A stretch of DNA of 64,000 nucleotides from Paenibacillus sp. LHD-38 (GCF_031157315.1 NZ_JAVIFU010000005.1:124001-188000); one strand, 5' to 3'. Shown: positions 20,307 through 29,335, numbered from the stretch's first letter. Made by a program: numbers and translations. The notes: generated by a model from the sequence alone, not told the origin.

Positions 20307-21977
20307 CTATTTCGCTTCGTAATAACCTCTTGTGTAATCAATGTCGCCTTTGTAATCTGTGATGATATTTTTGAATCCAGGTTTCAGCATGTAAACGTTG
20401 CTGTAGTAGTAAATCGGCATAATCGGCATTTGATCCATCAGGATTTTCTCTGCTTCAGCCATAGCAGCGATACGCTCTTTTTGATCTCCGCTTGCGTATG
20501 CTTTTTTGATCAAAGCATCGTATTCAGGCGAAGCAAAACCTGTATTGTTTTGGCCGCCGCCAGTAACGAACATATCCATGTACGTCATTGGATCGTTATA
20601 GTCCGCTCCCCAGCCTGCGCGGGAAATTTGGTAATTCATTGCCGTACGGTTTTTCAATAGCACGGAAAATTCTTCGTTCTTAGCAACGACTACGATGCCA
20701 AGATTTTGACGCCACATTTCAACAATTGCTTCAGCTATTTTCTTGTGGCCATCGCTTGTGTTGAAAGTCAATGTTACTTCAGGGAACTTAGCAAGCTTCA
20801 GTTCCGCAAGACCTTCAGCAAGCAGCTTCTTCGCTTCATCAATATTTTCTGTAAAGTAATCATCTTTCACTTCTGTACGGTAATCTTCTTTCTCACCAAT
20901 AATGCCCGGCGGAACAAAACCGAATGAAGGAACCTCACCGGCCATCGTTACGCTTTCCACGATCGCTTGACGGTCAATCGCCATCGCAAGTGCTTTACGG
21001 ACCTTTACGTTGTTGAAAGGAACTTCTTCTGTGTTAAACATGTAGTAGTACGAGCTAGCAATTCCTTTTGTAACGAACTCATCCTTCTTCGATTCTTTCA
21101 GAACCGGGATTTGCTCGGCAGGAATTTCACCGGTTGGTTTACCTGTGTAATCAAGCTCACCCGTCTCATAGTTCGCAAGTTCAGTCGCAGAATCAGCAAG
21201 CATTGTGAAATTAACGCCTGCAAACTTCACTTGGTCTTTATCGTAGTAGTTCTCGTTAGGAACGAGTTTAATGGATGTATTGTGCTGCCATTCGCTCATT
21301 TTGAAAGGACCATTACCGATGATTGTAGCCGCATCTGCCGCCCAAGCCTCGTTATCCTTCACCGATTGATGAACAGGGTTGTATACGTAGAAAGAAGTTA
21401 GGCTCAAGAAATAAGGGGTAGGCGAGTTCAACTTCACTTCAAGCGTTTGAGCATCAATGGCTTTGATGCCAACGGCGTCAGCGTTCGTTGTTTTGCCTTC
21501 GTTATAATCTTGTGCGCCAACGATGTAGTAGAATTGGTAAGCGTATGTCGAGCCTGTAGCAGGATCAAGCGCGCGTTTCCAAGAGAATTCATAATCATTT
21601 GCTGTGACAGGGTCACCATTGCTCCATTTCGCATCTTTGCGAATGGTAAACGTGTAAGTAAGTCCATCCTCAGATGTTTCCCATTTTTCTGCCGTTGCAG
21701 GAATGGTCTCACCATTTTCGTCTTTGCGAGTCAAGCCTTCATAAATACCTGTAGCAAGCGTACCGGAAACATTGTCTTCCATCAGTGCCGGATCAAGAGT
21801 CGAAGGCTCAGAATGAATGTTCAAACGGAACACTTTTGCTTCAGTTGTCTCGCCAGTGTTTCCGCCGTTAGCAGCGCCGTTGTTGCTTGTTTCTTCTTTC
21901 GGCGTACAACCTACCGCGATAATAGCAAGAATGAGTAAAGCAGCGATAAATGAAAAAGCAGACTTTCTTGTTCTCAT
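20307..21977 (-). CDS. oppA: Oligopeptide-binding lipoprotein OppA
   Basis: Protein of 556 residues from the ATG at 21977, preceded by GGGAGGG. Signal peptide MRTRKSAFSFIAALLILAII and lipobox AVGC, then a Thr/Gly/Asn linker. The SBP_5 family segment runs through the rest (NGDPVTANDYEFSWKRALDP, GNGPFKMSEW, VRKALAMAIDR). It captures peptides outside the membrane for OppBCDF. First gene of the operon. Upstream are a cre-like palindrome and a 42-bp tandem repeat. Confidence 0.96.
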   Translation of the reverse strand: MRTRKSAFSFIAALLILAIIAVGCTPKEETSNNGAANGGNTGETTEAKVFRLNIHSEPSTLDPALMEDNVSGTLATGIYEGLTRKDENGETIPATAEKWETSEDGLTYTFTIRKDAKWSNGDPVTANDYEFSWKRALDPATGSTYAYQFYYIVGAQDYNEGKTTNADAVGIKAIDAQTLEVKLNSPTPYFLSLTSFYVYNPVHQSVKDNEAWAADAATIIGNGPFKMSEWQHNTSIKLVPNENYYDKDQVKFAGVNFTMLADSATELANYETGELDYTGKPTGEIPAEQIPVLKESKKDEFVTKGIASSYYYMFNTEEVPFNNVKVRKALAMAIDRQAIVESVTMAGEVPSFGFVPPGIIGEKEDYRTEVKDDYFTENIDEAKKLLAEGLAELKLAKFPEVTLTFNTSDGHKKIAEAIVEMWRQNLGIVVVAKNEEFSVLLKNRTAMNYQISRAGWGADYNDPMTYMDMFVTGGGQNNTGFASPEYDALIKKAYASGDQKERIAAMAEAEKILMDQMPIMPIYYYSNVYMLKPGFKNIITDYKGDIDYTRGYYEAK

Positions 21978-22047
21978 TGTTACCCTCCCGTTTTTTTCTC
22001 TACTGTGTTCAGCAGTGGGTAGTATCGTCCACCTTACTCGCCTTATA

Positions 22048-22061
22048 TACAAACGTTTGCA
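22048..22061. promoter_or_regulatory. cre-like palindrome upstream of oppA
   Basis: TACAAACGTTTGCA contains the perfect palindrome CAAACGTTTG and resembles a CcpA cre site, but misses a conserved C/G at one end. It lies 70 bases upstream of the oppA start, so carbon control is possible. Unproven. Confidence 0.4.
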
Positions 22062-22660
22062 TCAGAGAAAAAGCTTGTCTGATCCAAATGCGCATATCCT
22101 CTTGAGCTAATGTTATACACTCATCCCATCCAAACATAGAGATTGAAGTTTACTAATAATTTTCACTATACATCCATGTTAATAATTTATCAACAATATA
22201 TATGCAGTAAATTTATGTATTAAATGACTAATATCAGCTATACTTTAGCACTTTGACGCGTTTATTCAATTAATTAATTTGTTGCTTTAATGCTTTACAG
22301 CGTTTATTCAGTTTATTATTCTGTTACTTTAACGCTTCGAAGCGATTACAGGTAATAACTTACAAATATAGATCAAATTATATAAAATACATAAATCATT
22401 AAAAATTCTTATTTTTCCCAATTCATTTCGATAATAATTTATCTTTTTATATACAATAACGAAATAAAGCGCAATATCATTGTGATTTCCCTTATTCACT
22501 GCATTGTCATAAAATCAATAAAAATATAAAATAATCCGCTCTCTTTCTTCGTTTTTACTAAATAAATAACCAAGTCATACGATATAGTTGTTTTATATAT
22601 CATTCTTCTTGGTTAAATATTTTATTCCGCTCATTTTATTATCCGCCGCCGGAAGAACAA
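22062..22660. other. AT-rich 600-base region upstream of oppA
   Basis: No coding region. Very rich in A and T. It holds the 42-bp tandem repeat (22242-22348) and presumably the oppA promoter, which was not identified with certainty. Confidence 0.5.
22242..22348. repeat. 42-bp imperfect tandem repeat upstream of oppA
   Basis: Units start at 22242 (ACTTTAGCACTTTGACGCG), 22284 (GCTTTAATGCTTTACAGCG) and 22326 (ACTTTAACGCTTCGAAGCG). The first two continue with TTTATTCA and end CTGTT or TTGTT. The period is exactly 42 bases, about four helical turns. The third unit is partial. Confidence 0.75.
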
Positions 22661-22765
22661 CCAAGCGTAAACGGCTGTCGCCGTCCTCTGTGGCAAAAGC
22701 TGTCGTTTCGCGGAGATATATAAGCATATTTATCTGTGTAAACTTATAAATTCTTATTTACAAAA
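22661..22765 (+). repeat. Dispersed two-hairpin element, copy 2
   Basis: Begins CCAAGCGTAAACGGCTGTCG. ACGGC/GCCGT or GCC/GGC with GCT/AGC can form stem 1; TATAAG and CTTATA form stem 2. The conserved middle is CGTTTCGCGGAGATATATAA. The right end joins the glyA terminator. Confidence 0.85.
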
Positions 22766-22804
22766 AGAGGACCTACTCGTGTATAAACACCGAATAGGTC
22801 CTCT
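22766..22804 (-). terminator. Terminator of glyA
   Basis: Arms AGAGGACCTA and TAGGTCCTCT with an inner GTGT/ACAC stem; followed on the minus strand by TTTTTG. Confidence 0.9.
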
Positions 22805-22833
22805 GAAACAAAACTATTTTAGAGCAGATCTGA

Positions 22834-24087
22834 TTAGTAAGTCATACCTGGGTAAAGCGGATATTGCGCAGTAAGATCACGTACCAAGCCGCGGGCTTTA
22901 GAAAGTACTTCTTGATCTTCCGGACTGTTAAGTACCAGCGCGATAACCTCAGCAATGACTTTCATTGCTTTCTCATCCATGCCGCGAGCCGTTGCCGCCG
23001 GCGTACCGATACGGATTCCAGAAGTAACAAACGGGCTTGTTGGATCAAACGGGATCGCATTTTTGTTTACGGTAATACCAACTTCATCAAGTACATGCTC
23101 AGCCACTTTACCTGTAATGTTCAGGCCGCGCGTATCAAGCAGCATCAAGTGATTGTCTGTACCGCCGGAAACGATGTTGAAGCCTTTTGCAACAAGCTCT
23201 TCGGAAAGAACCTTTGCATTTTTGACAACTTGCGTTGCATATTGCTTGAATTCCGGTTTAAGGGCTTCTCCGAAAGCTACCGCTTTTGCTGCAATAATAT
23301 GCATCAAAGGACCGCCTTGCGAACCAGGGAATACCGCTTTATCAATCGCTGCTGCCCAAGGCTTACGGCAAAGGATCATACCGCCGCGTGGTCCGCGAAG
23401 CGTTTTGTGTGTAGTCGTTGTAACAAAATGCGCATGCGGCACTGGGCTCGGGTGAAGACCCGCTGCTACCAAACCGGCAATGTGAGCCATATCAACCATG
23501 AACAAAGCGCCAACATCGTTAGCGATTTTGCCAAGTTTCTCGAAATCGATAGTACGCGGGTACGCGCTTGCGCCAGCCACGATCAAACGAGGACGATGTT
23601 TGAAAGCAAGCTTGCGGACTTCTTCATAATCGATGGTGAAGGAATCCTCTTGTACGCCGTATGCAACAAAGTTGTAAAGCAAGCCGGATGCATTAACCGG
23701 GCTGCCGTGCGTCAAGTGACCGCCGTGCGCAAGGTTCATGCCTAGAACCGTATCGCCAGGCTGCAAGGCAGCAAGGTAAACAGCCATGTTCGCTTGTGCG
23801 CCGGAGTGAGGTTGTACGTTCGCATGCTCTGCGCCGAACAACTCCTTGGCACGGTTGCGGGCGATATCTTCAACGATATCTACATGCTCACAGCCACCGT
23901 AGAAACGTTTGCTTGGGTAGCCTTCTGCATATTTATTCGTAAGTACACTTCCCATCGCTTCCAAAACCGCTTCGCTAACGATGTTCTCCGATGCGATAAG
24001 CTCGATGTTATCACGTTGACGAGTAAGCTCAAGGCCTAGTGCTTTCAAAACTTCCGGATCTTGTTTGCGCAAATTTTCCATTTTCAT
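22834..24087 (-). CDS. glyA: Serine hydroxymethyltransferase
   Basis: Protein of 417 residues from the ATG at 24087 (GAGGAGG upstream; a second ATG two codons later is also possible). The PLP lysine lies in [17 protein letters not shown] (about residues 224-240); [18 protein letters not shown] and [14 protein letters not shown] are family signatures. It converts serine and tetrahydrofolate to glycine and methylene-THF in the cytoplasm. It keeps the ywlG-rpiB order upstream, but upp is displaced. Confidence 0.98.
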   Translation of the reverse strand: MKMENLRKQDPEVLKALGLELTRQRDNIELIASENIVSEAVLEAMGSVLTNKYAEGYPSKRFYGGCEHVDIVEDIARNRAKELFGAEHANVQPHSGAQANMAVYLAALQPGDTVLGMNLAHGGHLTHGSPVNASGLLYNFVAYGVQEDSFTIDYEEVRKLAFKHRPRLIVAGASAYPRTIDFEKLGKIANDVGALFMVDMAHIAGLVAAGLHPSPVPHAHFVTTTTHKTLRGPRGGMILCRKPWAAAIDKAVFPGSQGGPLMHIIAAKAVAFGEALKPEFKQYATQVVKNAKVLSEELVAKGFNIVSGGTDNHLMLLDTRGLNITGKVAEHVLDEVGITVNKNAIPFDPTSPFVTSGIRIGTPAATARGMDEKAMKVIAEVIALVLNSPEDQEVLSKARGLVRDLTAQYPLYPGMTY

Positions 24088-24162
24088 ATTCCTCCTCAAA
24101 TTAGACAGCCTGTATATTATTAATTGGTTTATTAAATCAGTTCATTCGTTCCCTGCATTCGG

Positions 24163-24768
24163 CTAATCGCATGTTCCAGCAGATTGCTCCGCCGTTATCT
24201 CATTGCCCAGCTCGTATACCGCGCGTGAGCCGCCGATTAGCTTAGGCCTCGTGACAGCCATCGTAACATGAGCTTCCCCGATCTCGCGAATCGACGGACG
24301 GACCGGAACGGCTACCCGCTTCAGGTGCATGCCGATGAACGTATCTCCGATATCGATGCCGGCATGCGCTTGTACCATTTCGACGAGGCATGGATCCTTC
24401 AACTGGCGGTAGGCATAGGCTGCCATCGATCCGCCGGCTTTCGGAACGGGCACCGCACCAACAGGTTCCAAGCCGTAACGCTCGGCTGCTGCCCTGTCGA
24501 TAACGAGCGCCCGATTCAAATGTTCGCAGCATTGGTACACCGTAATAAAGCCGAGCTCGCTTCGCACAGCTTCAACGCCCGCATAAATTTGTGCAGCAGT
24601 CTCGACGGTTCCTGCTGTTCCAATGCGATGGCCCAGCACTTCACTAGTACTTACACCGATTACTAACAGCTGACCCAGGGCAAGCCCGCCTGCCGCTGCC
24701 AGCTCTCGAACGATCGTCTCTACCTGTGCTGCAATGACTCCAAGCTGTACATTTTCTTTTATGCTCAT
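24163..24768 (-). CDS. ywlG: YwlG/TIGR01440 (UPF0340) family protein
   Basis: Protein of 201 residues matching the family by length and by conserved stretches GVSTSEVLGHRIGTAGT, QCCEHLNRALVIDR and DPCLVEMVQAHAGIDIGDT. No reaction is established for the family. It lies between rpiB and glyA, as in Bacillus subtilis. Confidence 0.9.
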   Translation of the reverse strand: MSIKENVQLGVIAAQVETIVRELAAAGGLALGQLLVIGVSTSEVLGHRIGTAGTVETAAQIYAGVEAVRSELGFITVYQCCEHLNRALVIDRAAAERYGLEPVGAVPVPKAGGSMAAYAYRQLKDPCLVEMVQAHAGIDIGDTFIGMHLKRVAVPVRPSIREIGEAHVTMAVTRPKLIGGSRAVYELGNEITAEQSAGTCD

Positions 24769-24784
24769 CGCGATGGCCCCCTAT

Positions 24785-25243
24785 TTAGGACTGGCTGCTG
24801 AACTGCTCTTCAATTTGCATCACTTTATTTACTCTGCCGACATGACGTACACCGTTCGAGAACGGCGTTTCGAGCCAAATCCGAATAATTTCCAAAGCAA
24901 CTCCGGGACCAAGAACACGTTCCCCAAGCGCCAATACGTTCGTATCGTTATGCTCCCTGGTCGCTTTCGCGGAGAACATATCATTGACGAGCGCGCAGCG
25001 GATACCCCGCACTTTATTGGCCGCAATCGACATGCCGATTCCGGTTCCGCAAATCAAGATACCGCGTTCTGCTTTGCCGCTCGTAACAAGGTCGCATACG
25101 GGGAGTGCATAGTCCGGATAATCAACCGATTGATCGCAGCTGCATCCTACATCTTCAATTTCATGGCCGAGCGATTGAAGAAACGGTACAACCTCATCCT
25201 TCAAACGATAGCCTGCATGATCGGCACCAATAGCAATTTTCAA
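24785..25243 (-). CDS. rpiB: Ribose-5-phosphate isomerase B
   Basis: Protein of 152 residues if read from the TTG at 25243, which has AAGGAGG nine bases upstream and yields the family N-terminus (M)KIAIGADHAGYRLK. The active-site Cys is in DVGCSCDQSVDYPDYA (around residue 39 rather than later) and the anion-binding segment is GILICGTGIGMSIAANK. It interconverts ribose-5-P and ribulose-5-P. It lies 16 bases before ywlG. Confidence 0.95.
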   Translation of the reverse strand: MKIAIGADHAGYRLKDEVVPFLQSLGHEIEDVGCSCDQSVDYPDYALPVCDLVTSGKAERGILICGTGIGMSIAANKVRGIRCALVNDMFSAKATREHNDTNVLALGERVLGPGVALEIIRIWLETPFSNGVRHVGRVNKVMQIEEQFSSQS

Positions 25244-25493
25244 CGCAAAAGACCTCCTTCGATATGACACATCACAGTGCTAGTATACCTGTTTTTGCAG
25301 AAAAAGACGAAAAAAGAGCAAGACATGCTTAATAGCATGCTGCTCTTTGCCCAGGCGACCGGCCGTATATTCCGATGCTCCACCGTGGTTAGCCCACTTC
25401 CGTCGCCAGTTACATCGGAAACCGTATATTGTATTTCCATAATAGCCGAAGAGGCTCGAAAAATCAATCCATATCGATGGGACAAACGCGGAA
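25244..25493. other. Gap between ywlE and rpiB
   Basis: Contains a terminator (25311-25349). The 140 bases between it and ywlE have a minus-strand frame beginning MEIQYTVSDV, but it has no ribosome site and runs through the terminator, so it is probably not a gene. Confidence 0.4.
25311..25349 (-). terminator. Terminator downstream of ywlE
   Basis: Arms AAAGAGCA...GCATGC and their complements around TTAATA; on the minus strand it ends CTCTTTTTTC. It separates ywlE from rpiB. Confidence 0.85.
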
Positions 25494-26072
25494 TTATCTT
25501 TTGGAAAGCTTGTCCAGAAGCTTAACGAGCGCATCTTCAATTTCATTCGCGCTGCTGTTATACATGGAGAGCGAGCCTCCAAAAGGGTCCACGATGTCGA
25601 AGCTTGGAATTCTGCGTTCCAGCTCCAGCAAACGGCTTCTCTCCCCCGATGTCAGCTGCTGGCCCAAAGCCTGCTTCATATGCAGCTCCGTATACAGGCG
25701 CTCCAGCTCTTCGATATCAGCGAGCACCCGGGCATCCTGGTTCGCATATTCCTTCAGCGTATAGGTTTTGTCTACCGCTTCCGGATACCATTGCAGCAGC
25801 CCGCGCTTATGATTAGACGTCATTGTCAAAATAATATCAGCCCAACCGACCGCCTCGCTTGTCAGCGCAAGCGATGTGCTCTTATGCTCGATATCCCGGT
25901 GTTTAAGCGTCTCCACCGCATGGGCCGACACCGGCAGTCCATCGATCGTGGATATGCCCGCGGAGCGAACCGCAACCGTAATGCCTCTCAAAGCAGCCAT
26001 CCTGCGCAGCATAGCCTCCGCCATCGGCGAGCGGCATGTATTGCCAGTACAAACAAATAGTATACGTTTCAC
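25494..26072 (-). CDS. ywlE: Protein-arginine phosphatase (low-molecular-weight phosphatase family)
   Basis: Protein of 192 residues from the GTG at 26072, with AGGAG eight bases upstream. The phosphate loop is CTGNTCRSPMAE (Cys8, Arg14), and the general-acid motif DPFGGS is near the C-terminus. The Thr after Asn in the loop (Thr12) matches the residue that makes B. subtilis YwlE selective for phospho-arginine. The role would be removal of McsB-type arginine phosphates. It is longer than the 150-residue B. subtilis protein because of an inserted helix region around residues 95-140. Confidence 0.9.
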   Translation of the reverse strand: MKRILFVCTGNTCRSPMAEAMLRRMAALRGITVAVRSAGISTIDGLPVSAHAVETLKHRDIEHKSTSLALTSEAVGWADIILTMTSNHKRGLLQWYPEAVDKTYTLKEYANQDARVLADIEELERLYTELHMKQALGQQLTSGERSRLLELERRIPSFDIVDPFGGSLSMYNSSANEIEDALVKLLDKLSKR

Positions 26073-26115
26073 ACTGCCAACTCCTTTTTGCACACTTTTC
26101 CAAGCTGTCTTTCGC

Positions 26116-26676
26116 TCAAAAAATAAACAAAATACCGAAAATAAACAAAATTCCGCCGCCTACAGCCTCGCCGTATTCACCGAGATTGCCGCTAACTCTA
26201 CGGCCGATCATTAAGCCAAGTATGGACATGAGCCCACCCAGCAGCCCAATCAACAAAATGGTCGTCCACATATTGGCCGCAAACATGCCGAGCGTAATGC
26301 CGACAGAGAATGAATCAATGCTGACACTAAGCGAGAGCACGAGCAAGCCCCATAAGGATTTGTGGTCAAAGGACTGTACCGCGTCTCCTCGCAAGGAGCT
26401 GTATATCATATGCCCGCCAAGCAGAACCAGCAAAATACCTGCAGCGGTCGTAGCTACATCGCCGAGCAAAACGCCCACATACTGTCCCGTATAGATGCCT
26501 GCCAGCGGCATTAGAACATGAAACAAAGCGATAACTATGCCCAGCTTCAAAATATCCAGCAGCCGAATGCCCTTTAATCCTATGCCAAGTCCGAGCGAAA
26601 AGGCGTCTAAGCCAAGCGCTAACGCAATAATAAGTAGCGTCAAAAACTGCCCGGCATGCAAATGTGCTTCAACCAC
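26116..26676 (-). CDS. mntP: MntP family manganese efflux pump
   Basis: Protein of 186 residues with six membrane segments. Acidic membrane motifs [15 protein letters not shown] (segment 1) and [16 protein letters not shown] (segment 4) are the duplicated metal-binding signatures of MntP/DUF204. It exports Mn(II). The start is a GTG at 26676 with GGGGGAG upstream. Its leader can fold into a hairpin that hides this ribosome site. Equivalent to ywlD in Bacillus. Confidence 0.92.
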   Translation of the reverse strand: MVEAHLHAGQFLTLLIIALALGLDAFSLGLGIGLKGIRLLDILKLGIVIALFHVLMPLAGIYTGQYVGVLLGDVATTAAGILLVLLGGHMIYSSLRGDAVQSFDHKSLWGLLVLSLSVSIDSFSVGITLGMFAANMWTTILLIGLLGGLMSILGLMIGRRVSGNLGEYGEAVGGGILFIFGILFIF

Positions 26677-26680
26677 AGTC

Positions 26681-26732
26681 TATCTCCCCCATGTCCGCCT
26701 GGTTTCTCTACCAAACATATGCGGGCATGGGG
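26681..26732 (-). promoter_or_regulatory. Hairpin that covers the mntP ribosome binding site
   Basis: On the minus strand CCCCATG (26726-26732) can pair with CATGGGG (26687-26693), which overlaps the GGGGGAG ribosome site. An inner stem of TGGT/ACCA strengthens it. Two 13-base direct repeats, ACAAACATACTTA (26733 and 26748), lie next to it. No yybP-ykoY manganese riboswitch consensus was seen. Confidence 0.5.
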
Positions 26733-26784
26733 ACAAACATACTTATCACAAACATACTTAACACAGTTCAAACTGTAACTGAAG

Positions 26785-27018
26785 CCATATCCATATCCAT
26801 ATCCATATCAATTTCAATTTCAATTACAATTTCAATACCAACATCTACATCAACACCGACATCAATGCCAGTGCCAACATTAACACCAGCATCAGCACTA
26901 ACGCCAACGCCAACGCCAACACCAACACCAACACCAACACCAACACCAACACCAACACCAACACCAACACCAACACCAACACCAACACCAACACCAACAC
27001 CAACACCAACACCAACTA
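26785..27018. repeat. Hexanucleotide array of 39 units with gradual sequence drift
   Basis: Unbroken 6-base phase throughout: four CCATAT, then CAATTT-type units, then mixed CAACAT/CAGCAC/CAACGC units, then sixteen identical CAACAC (26917-27012), ending CAACTA. Frames across it encode two-residue repeats (TP, SI or GV) on either strand, but no ribosome site supports translation. Confidence 0.9.
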
Positions 27019-27285
27019 ATTCTACTGCACTTTCTACAACAGAAACCTCACATGGTACCCGACAAATTGAGCTGCGTTGCAGAAAGTACAACAGAATTCC
27101 ATCAACACGCCACAAAACTGCCCCGAGACATGCTTTCCATTGCAGAAACTGCATTGTAGCGAGATAATGGGTGACCCAGCACGAGTTGCATTGTACTAAC
27201 TGCAGTGTAAGAGCATGAGGCAGCTCTTGATTTGAGACGATGTTACTCTTAACACATGCACCAGCTCCAGCCTGCATGATTACTT
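27019..27285. other. Non-coding flank of the hexamer array
   Basis: About 270 bases between the array and the tsaC stop. It contains short recurring TTGCAGAAA/CATTGTA-like words but no recognised gene, terminator or RNA. Confidence 0.3.
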
Positions 27286-28338
27286 CTATACACGAACGAT
27301 TCGATTACCGGCTGCCTTAGCCAAGCGGTTCATCAGCGCGGCACCAATGCCCTGCTCGCTGCTTCCCTCCGCCCAAATTCGTTCCGCGCCAACACGGTCA
27401 AGCTCCCGCAGAGCCGCATACAAGCGATGGGCGGCAGCGCCCAGCTCCGCTTCGCTTCCTAACGACAATACATGGTCAGCCTTGTAATCGGCTAATCGCT
27501 CCTCGAATGCCAGCACGCCAGTAACTTTCCCATCCCGGCTTGCGGCATCTACTTGTGTATGAATATAAGCGGTTACGGCCCCCGGATCGCCTTGTACAAG
27601 CACTAGCTCCCCTTGCGGTGCGTAATGCGCATATTTCATGCCGGGGGAACGAGGCGCTGTCTCAGGCTCCTCTATCGAGGCGCTGTCGATTCTCGCTTCC
27701 GGTACCGCCTGCTGCAGTGCTTCACGCGTAATGCCGCCCGGACGCAAAATACGAATGCCAAGCTCGCCTTCCAATTCAATAACCGTCGATTCCAAGCCAA
27801 CACCCGTCGGTCCGTCATCCACAAGGCCGTCTATGCGCCCATCCAGATCCTCCAGCACATGCTCCGCCAGCGTCGGGCTCGGTCTACCTGAGCGGTTCGC
27901 GCTTGGCGCGGCAATCGGGCAGTCCGCTTGCTCAAGCAGCGCAAGCGCCGTCCTGTGATCCGGAACCCGAATGCCTACCGTAGACAGCCCTGCCGTCACA
28001 AGGGGCGAGAGCACCTCATCGCGAACAGGCAGCACAATCGTAAGCGGTCCCGGCCAAAAGCGGTCCATAAGCGCAGAGGCCAGCTTAGGATATGGGAGCA
28101 CCAGCTTATCCAGCTGCTTGCGATGCGCGATATGCACAATTAGCGGGTTATCCGAGGGACGCCCCTTCGCACTGAATATCCGTTCCACGGCGGCAGTGCT
28201 CCGAGCATCCGCACCAAGCCCATAGACCGTCTCTGTCGGAAAAGCGATTAGTCCGCCCTCCCTTATCCAAGCGGCTGCCTCCCTGAGCTCCGAACCCAAC
28301 TGTTCCTCATTCGCCTGCTTCACGCGCCATACTTTCAT
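27286..28338 (-). CDS. tsaC: L-threonylcarbamoyladenylate synthase, Sua5 type
   Basis: Protein of 350 residues from the ATG at 28338 (start three codons after an alternative ATG). The YrdC domain (about residues 10-200) includes LIAFPTETVYGLGADA, KGRPSDNPLIVHIA and PIAAPSANRSGRPSPT. The C-terminal Sua5 domain follows after the linker SPGMKYAHYAP. It makes the activated threonylcarbamoyl group for t6A37 of tRNAs. Corresponds to ywlC in Bacillus. Confidence 0.95.
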   Translation of the reverse strand: MKVWRVKQANEEQLGSELREAAAWIREGGLIAFPTETVYGLGADARSTAAVERIFSAKGRPSDNPLIVHIAHRKQLDKLVLPYPKLASALMDRFWPGPLTIVLPVRDEVLSPLVTAGLSTVGIRVPDHRTALALLEQADCPIAAPSANRSGRPSPTLAEHVLEDLDGRIDGLVDDGPTGVGLESTVIELEGELGIRILRPGGITREALQQAVPEARIDSASIEEPETAPRSPGMKYAHYAPQGELVLVQGDPGAVTAYIHTQVDAASRDGKVTGVLAFEERLADYKADHVLSLGSEAELGAAAHRLYAALRELDRVGAERIWAEGSSEQGIGAALMNRLAKAAGNRIVRV

Positions 28339-28418
28339 TATCGTCATCTCTATCCTTCAATCCTTGCTCTCATAATAAATTATCCATTCTTCCGCTATTA
28401 TAGCATACGCGTCCCCAA

Positions 28419-28534
28419 ACAAGCGTAAACGGCTTTCGCCGTCTTATGTCGGCAAATGCACGTTTCGCGGTGATATATAAGATTCCCGATAAGCTTCGGA
28501 AACTTATTATCCTTCATATTTTGAACAAAAAAAG
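28419..28534 (+). repeat. Dispersed two-hairpin element, copy 3
   Basis: Begins ACAAGCGTAAACGGCTTTCG. ACGGC/GCCGT are perfect arms; the middle is CGTTTCGCGGTGATATATAA; GATAAG and CTTAT-ATC form stem 2. It ends in the A-run next to the spoIIR terminator. Closest to copy 4, with which it shares the CCCG-TAAGC-TCG part. Confidence 0.85.
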
Positions 28535-28563
28535 TCACATCTTCGGCTTGCAAGACGTGACTG
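28527..28563 (-). terminator. Terminator of spoIIR
   Basis: Arms AGTCACATCTT and AAGACGTGACT around CGGCTTGC, followed on the minus strand by TTTTTTT. Confidence 0.85.
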
Positions 28564-28570
28564 CCATTCC

Positions 28571-29335
28571 TTATGAAAACAATGATTTAATCCAGTTGAT
28601 AAGCGATTCGATGATCTCCCAAAGGAAAAATTTCGCTTCCGGCGCTTGGCCTTCTGAAGTTGCCGCAGCCGTTTCAAGCGCTGCCGTTTTCACAGGAGCC
28701 GTATCCGCCTTCAGCGCATCACCCTCAGCAGAATCGGAAGCAGCAGCAGAAGCTGCCGATGCCTCGCCGCTTGCTGCGTCGATGAAGCATAGAGGAGGGA
28801 AAAGCACGCACCACCAATTTTGGCCGCCGCCTTCGCCAAGCGTAATCCGGAGCGCTTCATAGTCGCCGGCCGGATAAACCTGATTGCCGTACATTTTCGT
28901 CGGGAATGCCACCATGCCAAGCTCTGCGTGCGAGCCGTATTCAAAACCGCGGCTTTCCAATACCTCCGCAGTAATCCGTTCAATTTCGGGCATATTGGCG
29001 AGAATCGTCTGGCGTGCTTCCTCAATCGTCTGAGGACCTGTTGCCCAGCTGTTCATCGCTTTAACGATCTCATCCCGAACAAGGCGTTTTACGACTTGGT
29101 CAGCGGGATTATCGGAATTGGCTAATATACGAAGACGGATGGATTCCTGCGGGATTTGGCCGCCAGCGACCGCCGCGTCCATTTGCTGGGCTTCCCAGCT
29201 CATTATTAAGAGAATAAGTGCAAATATAATAAAACCATAAGATTTACGGTAACCAAATTTATTGGAACGAACGGATTTGGATGATGGTAATTCCTCAACA
29301 TTGGAATAAGAATGAATGGAATAATGGCTGGACAT
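28571..29335 (-). CDS. spoIIR: Stage II sporulation protein R
   Basis: Protein of 254 residues from the ATG at 29335 (AGAGGAG upstream). One N-terminal membrane/signal segment (about residues 34-52), then the conserved RLRILANSDNPADQVVKRLVR and AGDYEALRITLGEGGGQNWW, then VLFPPLCFID. SpoIIR is made in the forespore and signals across the septum to trigger SpoIIGA processing of pro-sigma-E. A 50-residue Ala-rich, low-complexity insert precedes the C-terminal hydrophobic tail. Confidence 0.93.
   Translation of the reverse strand: MSSHYSIHSYSNVEELPSSKSVRSNKFGYRKSYGFIIFALILLIMSWEAQQMDAAVAGGQIPQESIRLRILANSDNPADQVVKRLVRDEIVKAMNSWATGPQTIEEARQTILANMPEIERITAEVLESRGFEYGSHAELGMVAFPTKMYGNQVYPAGDYEALRITLGEGGGQNWWCVLFPPLCFIDAASGEASAASAAASDSAEGDALKADTAPVKTAALETAAATSEGQAPEAKFFLWEIIESLINWIKSLFS

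Noticed and set aside
13687..22765. Composite transposon carrying opp
   Set aside because: No transposase, terminal inverted repeats or target-site duplication were seen.
25240..25582. Small proteins between ywlE and rpiB
   Set aside because: The frames cross a terminator and lack ribosome sites.
26677..26784. yybP-ykoY manganese riboswitch before mntP
   Set aside because: A hairpin exists, but the conserved loops of that riboswitch were not seen.
26664..27277. Two repeat-rich reading frames encoding TP/SI or GV dipeptide tracts
   Set aside because: They are read-through of the hexamer array on both strands; neither has a ribosome site, and one overlaps the mntP leader.
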